Assembly (NCBI GenBank): GCA_021324715.1
Contig: JAJPIN010000196.1
Span: forward strand, 1 to 9,352
Direction: 5' to 3'
Source of the DNA: Nitrososphaeria archaeon
Lineage (GTDB): Archaea; Thermoproteota; Nitrososphaeria; Nitrososphaerales; Nitrososphaeraceae
Length of the DNA stretch: 9,352 nt
Position 1 is the stretch's first letter. Each line of letters starts with the position of its first letter. Shown piece after piece: positions 1 through 6,563 of the stretch. A program made the translations under genes and the position numbers. Under the pieces are notes generated by a model. That model did not search any database. It was not told the origin of the DNA and worked only from the letters and a program-made list of their open reading frames with translations.

Positions 1-63
1 AGTGAGTCTAAAGATAAATTTCATTTGACGGTATTGAAAAGTGCATCTCAATACTTAAATTAA
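1..63 (+). CDS. possible C-terminal tail of a gene entering from the left (partial)
   Basis: The first base opens a frame of 20 codons ending in TAA at 61-63, with the tail reading KFHLTVLKSASQYLN. The other two forward frames close early or lack sense. There is no start inside the window and I do not recognise the product. An AT-rich promoter-like stretch follows it, which fits a gene boundary here. The fragment is too short to exclude a chance open frame. Confidence 0.3.
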   Translation, partial: SESKDKFHLTVLKSASQYLN

Positions 64-84
64 AATCGCAATCACAGAATTTTG

Positions 85-94
85 TGTATAAACA
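85..94 (+). promoter_or_regulatory. TATA-like box upstream of the 104-residue ORF
   Basis: The sequence tgtataaaca lies about 30 bases before the ATG at 123, and a second AT-rich stretch (tttatcataa) lies just after it. Archaeal TATA boxes sit about 26 bases before the transcript start, so the transcript would begin within a few bases of the ATG and have little or no leader. No Shine-Dalgarno sequence is visible before the ATG, which agrees. Confidence 0.4.
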
Positions 95-122
95 ATTTAT
101 CATAATTTGAGTTACAATATTA

Positions 123-437
123 ATGATGACGTTGACATCAACAAACAACTTGAGCGGTCAAAAGGCAACTACTAATGCCTCATATGCAGCTGGCAGTCTG
201 ATGGATTCAGTAAACCATTCTGAATTAGGACAAAACTCTTCTGTGGTACTGAATAAGGCAAGAGAGGAAGTAGGTTCCACACTAAATCATCTTGGGCAAA
301 ATATGAGCAATATCGGCTCAGAAATGCTAAACGAGACAAAAGAGACCGCTAAAAAGTTTGGAATAGGTGCAGCGGATGTGCTAAGCAACATAAGCGGTGA
401 AATAAAAGAAGGTATAAGCGGTAACAGTAGTAAATAG
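123..437 (+). CDS. small hydrophilic hypothetical protein, possibly helical/LEA-like
   Basis: This is a 104-residue protein that I do not recognise. It has no signal peptide, no membrane segment and no cysteine. Residues 1-40 are rich in Asn, Ser, Thr and Gln and look disordered. Residues 42-100 look like amphipathic helix, with Lys/Glu pairs and small residues (KAREEVGSTLNHLG, NETKETAKKFGIG, SGEIKEGISG). That composition loosely recalls LEA-type or apolipoprotein-like stress proteins, but no diagnostic motif supports a family call. There are two ATG codons in tandem (123 and 126); either could be the start. A promoter-like box lies upstream and a T-run terminator downstream. It is the only forward gene on this side of the kdp operon and is convergent with it. 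Confidence 0.6.
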   Translation: MMTLTSTNNLSGQKATTNASYAAGSLMDSVNHSELGQNSSVVLNKAREEVGSTLNHLGQNMSNIGSEMLNETKETAKKFGIGAADVLSNISGEIKEGISGNSSK

Positions 438-456
438 AACTTAGTGTAACGCTATA

Positions 457-462
457 TTTTTT
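457..462 (+). terminator. T-run terminator after the 104-residue ORF
   Basis: A run of six T residues lies 20 bases past the TAG stop at 435-437, with no strong hairpin before it. Archaeal RNA polymerase commonly terminates at such oligo-T tracts. I assign it to the upstream gene by position. Confidence 0.4.
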
Positions 463-603
463 GTAGCTCATAAGATGGATACCGACAGTGGCTACTTACG
501 CGGTTGGGGTAAGAGTCATCTATTTCGGAATTCATTTCCAATTATTTGAGACTGGATTAGAGATTAATTCTAGACTAAACTCGTCTGAAAATTCAGATTT
601 GTC
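463..603. other. intergenic spacer with no gene
   Basis: No convincing ORF is visible on either strand. The only structure is a short inverted repeat at 584-597 (TCTGAA, AA, TTCAGA), six bases per arm with almost no loop, so it is a weak hairpin. It could be part of the 3' end of the leftward kdp transcript, but there is no good T-run on that strand. Confidence 0.4.
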
Positions 604-711
604 CGCTTGGGCCCAAAACTTGTGTCAATAACACTTCACATCCCCTGGGGCCCACGTCTGACTTGAAATTTATATTATCTCTATCGGCAACAACATAGTT
701 ATTGTGTGAGC
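604..711. repeat. diverged direct repeat, copy 1 (pairs with 5476-5584)
   Basis: This stretch aligns to 5476-5584 in the same orientation. The first 41 positions align without a gap and 35 match, including the identical core tgtgtcaataaca. After a two-base length difference the match continues through gg-cc, gactt-aa and atcggcaacaa to gttattgt. Copy 1 contains two GC palindromes, TTGGGCCCAA at 607-616 and GGGCCC at 648-653. It lies just past the 3' end of the kdp operon, with copy 2 beyond its 5' end. I do not know the family; it could be a non-coding element, a degraded mobile element end or a small RNA. Confidence 0.6.
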
Positions 712-773
712 TTAAGAATTTAATCTAAAACAGGTATTGGCGTGGTTAAATGCCTTGCTCTAGTGGTAACACT

Positions 774-860
774 TCATCTTTCTGCCTTTACAAGCGAATA
801 TGTCAAAGCTCCTGCCGATACCACCAACGACATGATAAAACCAACTAAAATAATCTCCAT
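774..860 (-). CDS. kdpF: KdpF-like small membrane subunit, last gene of the kdp operon
   Basis: This is a 28-residue ORF. It begins MEIILVGFIM, has one hydrophobic helix (about residues 2-19) and ends LTYSLVKAER. KdpF of bacteria is about 29 residues with one transmembrane helix and a tail of the type L-x-Y-x-L-x-x-x-E, which this ORF matches. In bacteria KdpF stabilises the KdpABC complex in the membrane. The ATG (860) directly follows the kdpC TAA (863-861). A GGAG at 872-869, inside the end of kdpC, lies 8 bases before the ATG, which is ideal Shine-Dalgarno spacing. The position is odd, because kdpF normally precedes kdpA. The assignment rests on size, topology, tail pattern and context; any single-helix peptide this short could match by chance. 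Confidence 0.62.
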   Translation of the reverse strand: MEIILVGFIMSLVVSAGALTYSLVKAER

Positions 861-1409
861 TTAACTTACTCCATTTAGATTTCTATTTGCAAATTCATGA
901 TAAACGTCTGGATACCCAGAGATAAGCTGAATATTTACCTCCAAGACGTTCACATAAGGAGGAGCAAATACCAACACGTTGCTTACCTTATTTTTTTCTA
1001 TATTAAATTGAATAGCTGTCTTTAGTGTGCTCTCTGGTAAGCCTGTCGCTTTACTTATTCTGCCAACCTGTGCATAAGCGTCTTCTGGACTTATGTGAGG
1101 GTCTACTGTAGAAGTTGAATTTGACGCAGACCGGATATGGAATAGTTTTTCGGTTTTAAATTCTTGAGCTATGAGCTTTGAACCCACAATCTTACCATCC
1201 AATGTCAGCATGCTACCGGTTGATTGAAATGGAAGAGTTACATCGCCAATAAGAACCAATAATAGTGGATATGCAATTCCTGTGGCAAGTATCATAAGCA
1301 TTACAATACGAAGTGAAGGGTTCAGACCTTGTCTTAGAATAATCCTAACGTCCTTTGAAACAATTTTATTAAAAATGGATTTTGAAAAGTTTCTCATTTT
1401 TTTAATCAC
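861..1409 (-). CDS. kdpC: potassium-transporting ATPase subunit C (compact form)
   Basis: KdpC is the single-span subunit of the KdpFABC K+ pump, with a large domain on the outer face that assists the KdpA/KdpB pair. The product has 182 residues. The transmembrane helix is at about 32-56 (LRIVMLMILATGIAYPLLLV). It is followed by family landmarks: the GSMLTLDGKIVGSKLIAQEF stretch, FHIRSAS near 90, ISPEDAYAQVGRIS near 106-119, LPESTLKTAI, and the C-terminal VNVLEVNIQLI. Relative to E. coli KdpC it has about 25 extra basic residues before the helix. It also lacks roughly 40-50 residues between FHIRSAS and the ISPEDA motif (the YNPQASGGSNL region). The start is GTG at 1409, overlapping the kdpB TGA as GTGA, which implies translational coupling. 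An ATG lies four codons further in. Confidence 0.93.
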   Translation of the reverse strand: MIKKMRNFSKSIFNKIVSKDVRIILRQGLNPSLRIVMLMILATGIAYPLLLVLIGDVTLPFQSTGSMLTLDGKIVGSKLIAQEFKTEKLFHIRSASNSTSTVDPHISPEDAYAQVGRISKATGLPESTLKTAIQFNIEKNKVSNVLVFAPPYVNVLEVNIQLISGYPDVYHEFANRNLNGVS

Positions 1410-3631
1410 CCAAAAAATAGCGCCAATATCATATCAATAGCTTTTATTCCTACAAATGGCAGTAATGCGCCTCCAATTCCATAAATTAGCATGTTCCTAA
1501 TGAAAGTCTTTTGTGGTGATTCTGCCTTGAACTTCACTCCCCTCAATGACAATGGGATTAATCCTGGAATAATTATAGCGTTAAATATCAGAGTTGAAAG
1601 AATTGCTGTCTGAGGACTGTGCAAATGCATCACGTTAAGTATTTGCATTTTTGGATTTTCAGTCATAAACATAGCAGGAAGGAGTGCAAAGTATTTTGCA
1701 GCGTCGTTAGCGATACTAAATGTAGTAATAGCACCACGCGTCATCAACAACTGTTTTCCAAGCTTGACAACCTTGAGAATATTTGATGGGTCAGAATCAA
1801 GGTCAACCATGTTTGCTGCCTCCTTTGCAGCCGCAGTTCCACTGTTCATTGCTAGTCCCACATCAGCTTTAGCTAAACCTGGAGCATCGTTTGTTCCGTC
1901 ACCTACCATTCCAATAATATGGCCCTTAGACTGTTCCTCTACTACCCTTTGAAGCTTGTCGGTAGGTTTTGCCTCCGCCATAACCTCATCAACATTCGCT
2001 TCTTTCGCAATTACTTGAGCGGTCAACTGAGTATCGCCAGTAATCATAATCGTGTGTATGCCTGTAGAACGAATTTCGCCAATATTGTCGCGTATATTCT
2101 CCTTCAAGTTATCTTTCAGCGCAACAAGTCCAATAACTTCCTGATTAATTGATACAACTAATGGAGTTTCCCCTTTTTTGGAAATCTCCTGTGACTTCCA
2201 TTTTATCTCATCTTCATTTACCTGATTGTGTGCTCTTATTAGCATCGCTTCTACTGCCCCTTTTAAAATAGTAATCTCGCTTCCCTTTTTTGACAAATTA
2301 AGAAGCATGTCTTCAAAATCACCGGAAGAATATATCGACGGTTTATCGTTGTCACCTTTATGTCCTGTGTGTCCGTCAAATGATTCGATTTCTTCTAGCT
2401 GTTCCTCTTGCTCCTTTGTAAGATGTATATCTTTGAGCGGCACGAACTGTATACCGCTGTATTTTGTCTCTGCACTAAACTCAATCGCTTTTGATGTAAG
2501 AATCCGTTCTACCAATGGGGGAATGAATTTTTTCTCTTCAGCCAAATCGACAATTGATTTTCCCTCATGAGAATTATCATGAATTGAAGCGGCAAATGCA
2601 GCTTTTCCCACATCAGCCTCTGTATATTTCTGCAATGGAATGAAATCAACTGCACTCCGACTTCCTTCTGTGATTGTGCCGGTTTTATCAAGTATTAACA
2701 CATCACAATCGCCTGCAGACTCTATACCTTTGCCAGATTTTGCTACAATATTATCTCGTCCAAGACGTGTAATACCAGCCACACCAATGGCTGGAAGCAA
2801 GGCACCAATTGTTGTAGGCATAAGAGCTACTAGTAGCGCAATCAGTGTGGCGATATCAACTTTGTATCCTAGATAATATGCAAGATAAAGAAGTGTTCCA
2901 ATTACTATGATAAATATCAATGAAAGGCCAGCAAGCAATATAGTTAGAGCTATTTCGTTTTGAGTTCGTGGTCTTGTAGCGTTTCTAATCAGGCCAATCA
3001 TCTCGTCAAGAAAGCTTCTACCAGCCTCAGCGGTAATCTCGACAACTATAATATCACTTGCCACTCTTGTTCCTCCAATAACATGGTCTCCTTTCTCCTT
3101 ATAGACGGGATTTGACTCTCCTGTCATCATAGATTCATCTACAAATGCTTTGCCTACATTAACAAGACCGTCTCTTGGAATTATTTCACCTGCGTTAACT
3201 CTTACTTCATCTCCAGGTTTCAGTTTTGTTGAGGTTACATCGACTAGGGTTCCATTTCCGTTTACTATCTTGTGGGCAATTACCTCTTTTTCTAAGCTGC
3301 GAAGAGAGTCAACTCTTGCTCGTGCCTGTGCCTCAGATAAAGATTCTGAAAAGGTTGCAAACCACACAGTTAAAATCAGAATAGTAGCAGTTTCAAAATA
3401 AAATATTTGGTTTTGGTTCACAAATTCATTTGAGATGTTTGGAATGAATCCTATTAGTAATACCAGGAAGAATCCAATCTCTACGGTAAACATAACAGTA
3501 TTAAACTTGGCTAAATAAGCTGGATTAAGTCTTGTTACTGAATCCAGTATTACCTTACTATTAAGTGATGCCTTGGCTTTACTCTTGAAAATAGCCGATA
3601 TTCTATCGAATTTGTTCTTCATATCAATCAC
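1406..3631 (-). CDS. kdpB: potassium-transporting ATPase ATP-binding subunit B (P-type ATPase)
   Basis: KdpB is the catalytic P-type ATPase subunit that hydrolyses ATP to drive K+ import through KdpA. The product has 741 residues; E. coli KdpB has 682. Visible landmarks are TGES at 170-173 (actuator domain), DKTGT with the phosphorylated Asp at 315, the nucleotide-domain LKGA (Lys 457), TGD at 531-533, and GDGTNDAP at 577-584. In the membrane part ANDAAKYF (641-648) keeps the Asp and Lys that couple to transport in KdpB. Most of the extra length is an insertion of about 55 residues in the nucleotide-binding domain (about 396-450), acidic and containing HTGHKGDND. The start is GTG at 3631, overlapping the kdpA TGA by four bases (GTGA); an ATG three codons later is the alternative. 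No separate ribosome site is seen, so coupling to kdpA is likely. Confidence 0.97.
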   Translation of the reverse strand: MIDMKNKFDRISAIFKSKAKASLNSKVILDSVTRLNPAYLAKFNTVMFTVEIGFFLVLLIGFIPNISNEFVNQNQIFYFETATILILTVWFATFSESLSEAQARARVDSLRSLEKEVIAHKIVNGNGTLVDVTSTKLKPGDEVRVNAGEIIPRDGLVNVGKAFVDESMMTGESNPVYKEKGDHVIGGTRVASDIIVVEITAEAGRSFLDEMIGLIRNATRPRTQNEIALTILLAGLSLIFIIVIGTLLYLAYYLGYKVDIATLIALLVALMPTTIGALLPAIGVAGITRLGRDNIVAKSGKGIESAGDCDVLILDKTGTITEGSRSAVDFIPLQKYTEADVGKAAFAASIHDNSHEGKSIVDLAEEKKFIPPLVERILTSKAIEFSAETKYSGIQFVPLKDIHLTKEQEEQLEEIESFDGHTGHKGDNDKPSIYSSGDFEDMLLNLSKKGSEITILKGAVEAMLIRAHNQVNEDEIKWKSQEISKKGETPLVVSINQEVIGLVALKDNLKENIRDNIGEIRSTGIHTIMITGDTQLTAQVIAKEANVDEVMAEAKPTDKLQRVVEEQSKGHIIGMVGDGTNDAPGLAKADVGLAMNSGTAAAKEAANMVDLDSDPSNILKVVKLGKQLLMTRGAITTFSIANDAAKYFALLPAMFMTENPKMQILNVMHLHSPQTAILSTLIFNAIIIPGLIPLSLRGVKFKAESPQKTFIRNMLIYGIGGALLPFVGIKAIDMILALFFG

Positions 3632-5283
3632 ATCGAAAATGGCCCTATCACCAAGAATGGAAAGAATGCGAGAGCTGTCAGCAGGAATGTTACTACAAGG
3701 ACAATCGAAACAAATGTCAGTCCTTTGGTTTTGATTGGTTCTATTACCTCTTTTCTGTCCTTGGAAGAAAATGAACCGGCAATTACTAACATCAGTCCGA
3801 TTGGAATGTATCTACCAAGAAAGACGATTATGCCGGTTGACCAGTTCCAGAAGGGAGTATTGGCAGAAGCTCCAAAATAGTCGGAACCGTTATTTGCTGC
3901 CGCTGAAGTAAATTCATAGAATGTTTGGGTATAGCCAAGAGGAGTAACCTTCTCCCCAATAATTACCTGAGCATTTCCCGTCGTGAATGCAATTGCTGTT
4001 GGAATCAGTATTAATGCGGGGTGAACTAAAAATATGAACATCGCAATCTTGACATCTTTAGGACTAATTTTCATACCCATAAATTCAGGAGTCTTACCCA
4101 CCATGAGACCCACCACGAATAATGTCAGCAACACATAAACTAGCATGTAGACCATTCCAGTTCCGGCTCCACCGGGTAAAGCTTGAACAAACATAGAAAC
4201 GAGAAACGATATTACAGCATTAGGGGTCATACCAGCAAGGGACGCATTTATAGCTCCAGTATTTGACGCTATAGAAATCATGTTAAATAAAGTGCTGCTG
4301 AAACTGCCGAATCGGGTTTCTATCAGTGAAGATGCTGGATGTGTGTATATTCCGAAGACAAGCAAGCCACCAAATCCAATAAGTATAATTGCCAGAATCG
4401 ATATTCCTCTTCCTTTACCTAATAGTTTCGCATAGGCAATCGGAAATGATAAAGGAATTACTATCATCAGAAACATCTCGTAGGTATTTGATAGACCTGT
4501 TGGGTTCTCAAATGGGTGCGCAGAATTAGCTCCGAAAAACCCTCCACCATTTTCCCCCAGCTCCTTTATTGATTCCAAGGAGGCTACGGGTCCCATAGAT
4601 ATCGTCTGATTGTTACCTTCTATAGTATTAATTGTGACTGACGAATTAAGAGTCTGCGGCACTCCTGTAATCATCAATAATAATGAAGAAATAAATGCCA
4701 CAGGAAGTAACAGAGTAATAATCACCCTTACAAAATCTACATAAAAGTTACCCAGACCAAAGTTTTTTCTAATAAACCCTCGGATAAATGCAAAGGCAGT
4801 TGCAATGCCAATCGCCGGTGCAATGAACATTGCAAAGGTCAATGCTATCATTTGAGATAGTATTGAAAGTTGATTCTCTCCTACGTAATGCTGTAAATCT
4901 GTATTTGTAATAAAAGAAGTCGCAGTATGAAATGCTAAATCAATTGACAATCCATTAACATGTTGAGAAGATGGTAGATAATTCTGGAATGATAAAACCA
5001 GTATTACAAATAATATTGAGATAACGCTAGTCGTAAAGACGGCTAAGAAATATTGCTTCCAGGTCATCTGTTTATCTGCGTCAATTCCTATTAGTTTAAA
5101 GAATCCTCGTTCCACTTTGGCTAGAGGCTTTTCAAGTGGGCGAAGTTCAAAAGAAATCATTCTTGCGATATATAGTCCAAAAGGCAATGAGAAGCCGAGC
5201 GCCCCCAAAATTATGACGGCAAACTGTGTAATTGTGTCCACTAAGGTCACTAATTTGTAAGCTATTCCTAAATAATCCAACAA
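3628..5283 (-). CDS. kdpA: potassium-transporting ATPase potassium-binding subunit A
   Basis: KdpA is the K+-selective pore of the Kdp pump, related to the SKT potassium channel/transporter superfamily. Its 551 residues match the usual length (557 in E. coli) and it is a polytopic membrane protein. All four pore loops are recognisable: FITNTDLQHY (124-133), GENGGGFFGANSAHPFENPT (243-262), NTGAINAS (341-348) and NNGSDYFGASANTPFWN (464-480). VGLMVGKTPEFMGMKI (391-406) and the GRYIPIGLMLVIAGS segment are also typical. The frame has no ATG near its beginning. The start is one of two tandem TTG codons (5283 or 5280), preceded by a TATA-like box and no Shine-Dalgarno sequence. It is the first gene of the operon and overlaps kdpB. 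No KdpD/KdpE genes lie in the window, so control is by some other, unseen factor. Confidence 0.96.
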   Translation of the reverse strand: MLDYLGIAYKLVTLVDTITQFAVIILGALGFSLPFGLYIARMISFELRPLEKPLAKVERGFFKLIGIDADKQMTWKQYFLAVFTTSVISILFVILVLSFQNYLPSSQHVNGLSIDLAFHTATSFITNTDLQHYVGENQLSILSQMIALTFAMFIAPAIGIATAFAFIRGFIRKNFGLGNFYVDFVRVIITLLLPVAFISSLLLMITGVPQTLNSSVTINTIEGNNQTISMGPVASLESIKELGENGGGFFGANSAHPFENPTGLSNTYEMFLMIVIPLSFPIAYAKLLGKGRGISILAIILIGFGGLLVFGIYTHPASSLIETRFGSFSSTLFNMISIASNTGAINASLAGMTPNAVISFLVSMFVQALPGGAGTGMVYMLVYVLLTLFVVGLMVGKTPEFMGMKISPKDVKIAMFIFLVHPALILIPTAIAFTTGNAQVIIGEKVTPLGYTQTFYEFTSAAANNGSDYFGASANTPFWNWSTGIIVFLGRYIPIGLMLVIAGSFSSKDRKEVIEPIKTKGLTFVSIVLVVTFLLTALAFFPFLVIGPFSM

Positions 5284-5319
5284 AATAAAGATATCGAAAA
5301 ACGAAAATGTGAAAATTAC

Positions 5320-5335
5320 TATATTTATTTTAAAT
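5320..5335 (-). promoter_or_regulatory. kdp operon promoter (TATA-like box)
   Basis: On the minus strand the sequence reads TTTAAAATAAATATAG, a good archaeal TATA-like box. A transcript start about 26 bases downstream would fall near 5300, leaving a leader of roughly 15-20 bases before the TTG of kdpA. It is the only convincing promoter upstream of the operon, between kdpA and repeat copy 2. Confidence 0.5.
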
Positions 5336-5475
5336 TACGCAAAATTTAGTGTAGCATTTTTTTTATTAAGCGATTTACTTAATCCAGAAACTAAAAAATC
5401 AAATTACTACAATACGATTAGAATTTCTAATTATTCACATCTAATCTATAGTTGTTCGAAATTTCTTAAAAATCA
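5336..5475. other. AT-rich spacer upstream of the kdp promoter, no gene
   Basis: The stretch is strongly AT-rich and includes a run of eight T at about 5358-5365. No ORF on either strand has coding character. This is where a regulator of the leftward kdp promoter would bind, but I see no clear operator. Confidence 0.35.
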
Positions 5476-5584
5476 CGCTTTGGTCCAGAATATGTGTCAA
5501 TAACAGTTCACATCCCACATAAGGCCTACGCCAGACTTCAAGTTCTGATTATATATCGGCAACAAAATGGTTATTGTTACAGCT
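5476..5584. repeat. diverged direct repeat, copy 2 (pairs with 604-711)
   Basis: This copy aligns in the same orientation to the stretch beyond the other end of the kdp operon. Identical runs include cgctt, tgtgtcaataaca, ttcacatccc, atcggcaacaa and gttattgt. The GC palindrome GGGCCC of copy 1 is AGGCCT here (5522-5527), so the palindrome survives with different outer bases. Open frames running through it differ between the copies (copy 2 has a stop in the frame open in copy 1), so it is not clearly protein-coding. Confidence 0.6.
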
Positions 5585-5685
5585 GAATTGCACGTGATAG
5601 AATTACGTACCACAAAACAAATAACCTTTAGTAATGTCGTTAATTCATGTTCTCTCATGTCGTATGACTCCAAGACCATGATAGA

Positions 5686-5710
5686 AGGGTTCGAATCCCA
5701 CTCCCCGCGC
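5686..5710 (+). pseudogene. tRNA 3'-end fragment, possible integration (att) remnant
   Basis: The sequence agggttcgaatccca has the T-loop TTCGAAT flanked by GGG and CCC, and ctccccgcg follows as an acceptor 3' strand would. A matching 5' acceptor (GCGGGGA) and a D-arm are absent upstream, so there is no complete tRNA. Some tRNA resemblance extends left to about 5666 (actccaagacc, like a decayed anticodon arm), but its stem does not pair. A GCGGGG-type acceptor is common in archaeal tRNA-Leu, so that is the likeliest source. Integrases often target the 3' end of tRNA genes and leave just such a fragment at one junction. Confidence 0.45.
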
Positions 5711-5777
5711 TTATCCTGGGGTTTTATGCAAAAATAATAAAAGGAAAAAAGCTAAGGACCATAATTGTAAAGGCTAT
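5711..5777. other. spacer after the tRNA-like fragment, no gene
   Basis: This is AT-rich sequence beginning ttatcctggggtttta, with no ORF of note. It lies between the tRNA-like fragment and the AbrB-like remnant. Confidence 0.3.
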
Positions 5778-5879
5778 TTGTCAAAAACTTCGCTAAAAAT
5801 TCGACACTCCCACGAAGGAAGGATAGTAATTCCATTCAGGGCATTACAATTGAGACGGTCTATGAGAAAATCAATTTAA
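5778..5879 (+). pseudogene. possible AbrB/SpoVT-type DNA-binding domain remnant
   Basis: A frame from TTG (5778) to TAA (5879) gives 33 residues containing SLKIRHSHEGRIVIPFRALQ. This resembles the start of SpoVT-AbrB domains (typically K-x-GRIVIP-x-x-x-R-x-x-L), the fold of many archaeal antitoxin-type regulators. The frame stops just after that motif, about 15 residues short of a complete domain of roughly 45. No ribosome site is seen. It may be a truncated regulator or antitoxin left in an island junction, or a chance frame. No toxin partner is visible. Confidence 0.25.
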
Positions 5880-5951
5880 TAACAAAAACGTGCTCAAAGC
5901 CTTACTTTAGTCAAATACTCGATGGGTCTGCATTAACTGCCTGAACGACAT

Positions 5952-6545
5952 GTGATTCAGAAACTTTACATAATTCTAGGAGAGAGGAAAAAGAGATTGA
6001 AAACTCTCCTCATTCTAATGTTTTTTGCAATAATCGCATTATTGTTGACACCAACTTTTGCCAGTGCGGAGATTAAAGTATCTCCCCCGCCGAACTGGCA
6101 ACCGGCTCCCAATAACAATTCGACTTCAATGGTATGGTTTCAAAATTCTACAAAAAGCGTCATTGGGATAAAAAAGGCTCCTGACATTCTCAGTTTTCCA
6201 TTATTCCTTGCGGGTCCTTTTGTGACCCAATTTCTCGCAGACAAGGGAGTATTAGAATCCGCAGACCAAGTAACATTTGGTCATAGCAATTCTGGCTACA
6301 GGTATTTCCTCAATCTTTCTTCTCCCTCGAAACTCCTAGATTCTTTCTCTGGTTTACCACAGATAGGAAGTTTTTTACCTACGATACCTGAGGGTTATGA
6401 TGTTCCGTATAAGGGGATGCTGATTCTGACCCAAAAGCAAGGCGACTTGTACGCGATAGTACTTCTGAGTCCAAATGAGAATTTTGATTCAATGGCGAAT
6501 CAGATAAAACCCACTCTTGACTCGATTGAATTGATAAATTCCTAA
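5952..6545 (+). CDS. secreted protein, possibly PsbP/Mog1-like fold
   Basis: The longest frame begins at GTG 5952 (197 residues). I prefer TTG 5997 (182 residues), because a purine-rich ribosome site precedes it and the product then begins with a textbook signal peptide, MKTLLILMFF through FASA, with cleavage after residue 24. The mature part starts EIKVSPPPNWQPAP. It has alternating hydrophobic strands (MVWFQNSTKSVIGIKKAP; GMLILTQKQGDLYAIVLLS) and ends in a likely helix, NQIKPTLDSIELI. The order short strand, P-x-NW, strand pairs and C-terminal helix resembles small PsbP/Mog1-like exported domains found in archaea. This is a fold-level resemblance only. There is one potential glycosylation sequon cluster (NNNSTS, NST). 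It probably acts at or outside the cell membrane; function is unknown. Confidence 0.8.
   Translation: MIQKLYIILGERKKRLKTLLILMFFAIIALLLTPTFASAEIKVSPPPNWQPAPNNNSTSMVWFQNSTKSVIGIKKAPDILSFPLFLAGPFVTQFLADKGVLESADQVTFGHSNSGYRYFLNLSSPSKLLDSFSGLPQIGSFLPTIPEGYDVPYKGMLILTQKQGDLYAIVLLSPNENFDSMANQIKPTLDSIELINS
5979..5987 (+). promoter_or_regulatory. Shine-Dalgarno sequence deciding a TTG start
   Basis: The sequence GGAGAGAGG lies before the in-frame TTG at 5997, with GAGG (5984-5987) at a spacing of 9 bases. It favours TTG 5997 over the upstream GTG 5952 as the start of the secreted protein. Confidence 0.5.
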
Positions 6546-6563
6546 AGTACCTAATTACGTATC

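Noticed and set aside
1764..3401. Several forward and reverse ORFs of 60-114 codons inside kdpB
   Set aside because: They lie in other frames of a fully conserved gene, have no family features, and are shadows of its codon pattern.
5309..5503. Forward 64-codon ORF upstream of kdpA
   Set aside because: It lies over the kdp promoter and repeat copy 2, is low complexity, and has no ribosome site or protein-like pattern.
5497..5679. Leftward 60-codon ORF across repeat copy 2
   Set aside because: It starts next to the tRNA-like fragment, runs through the repeat, and is not open in copy 1.
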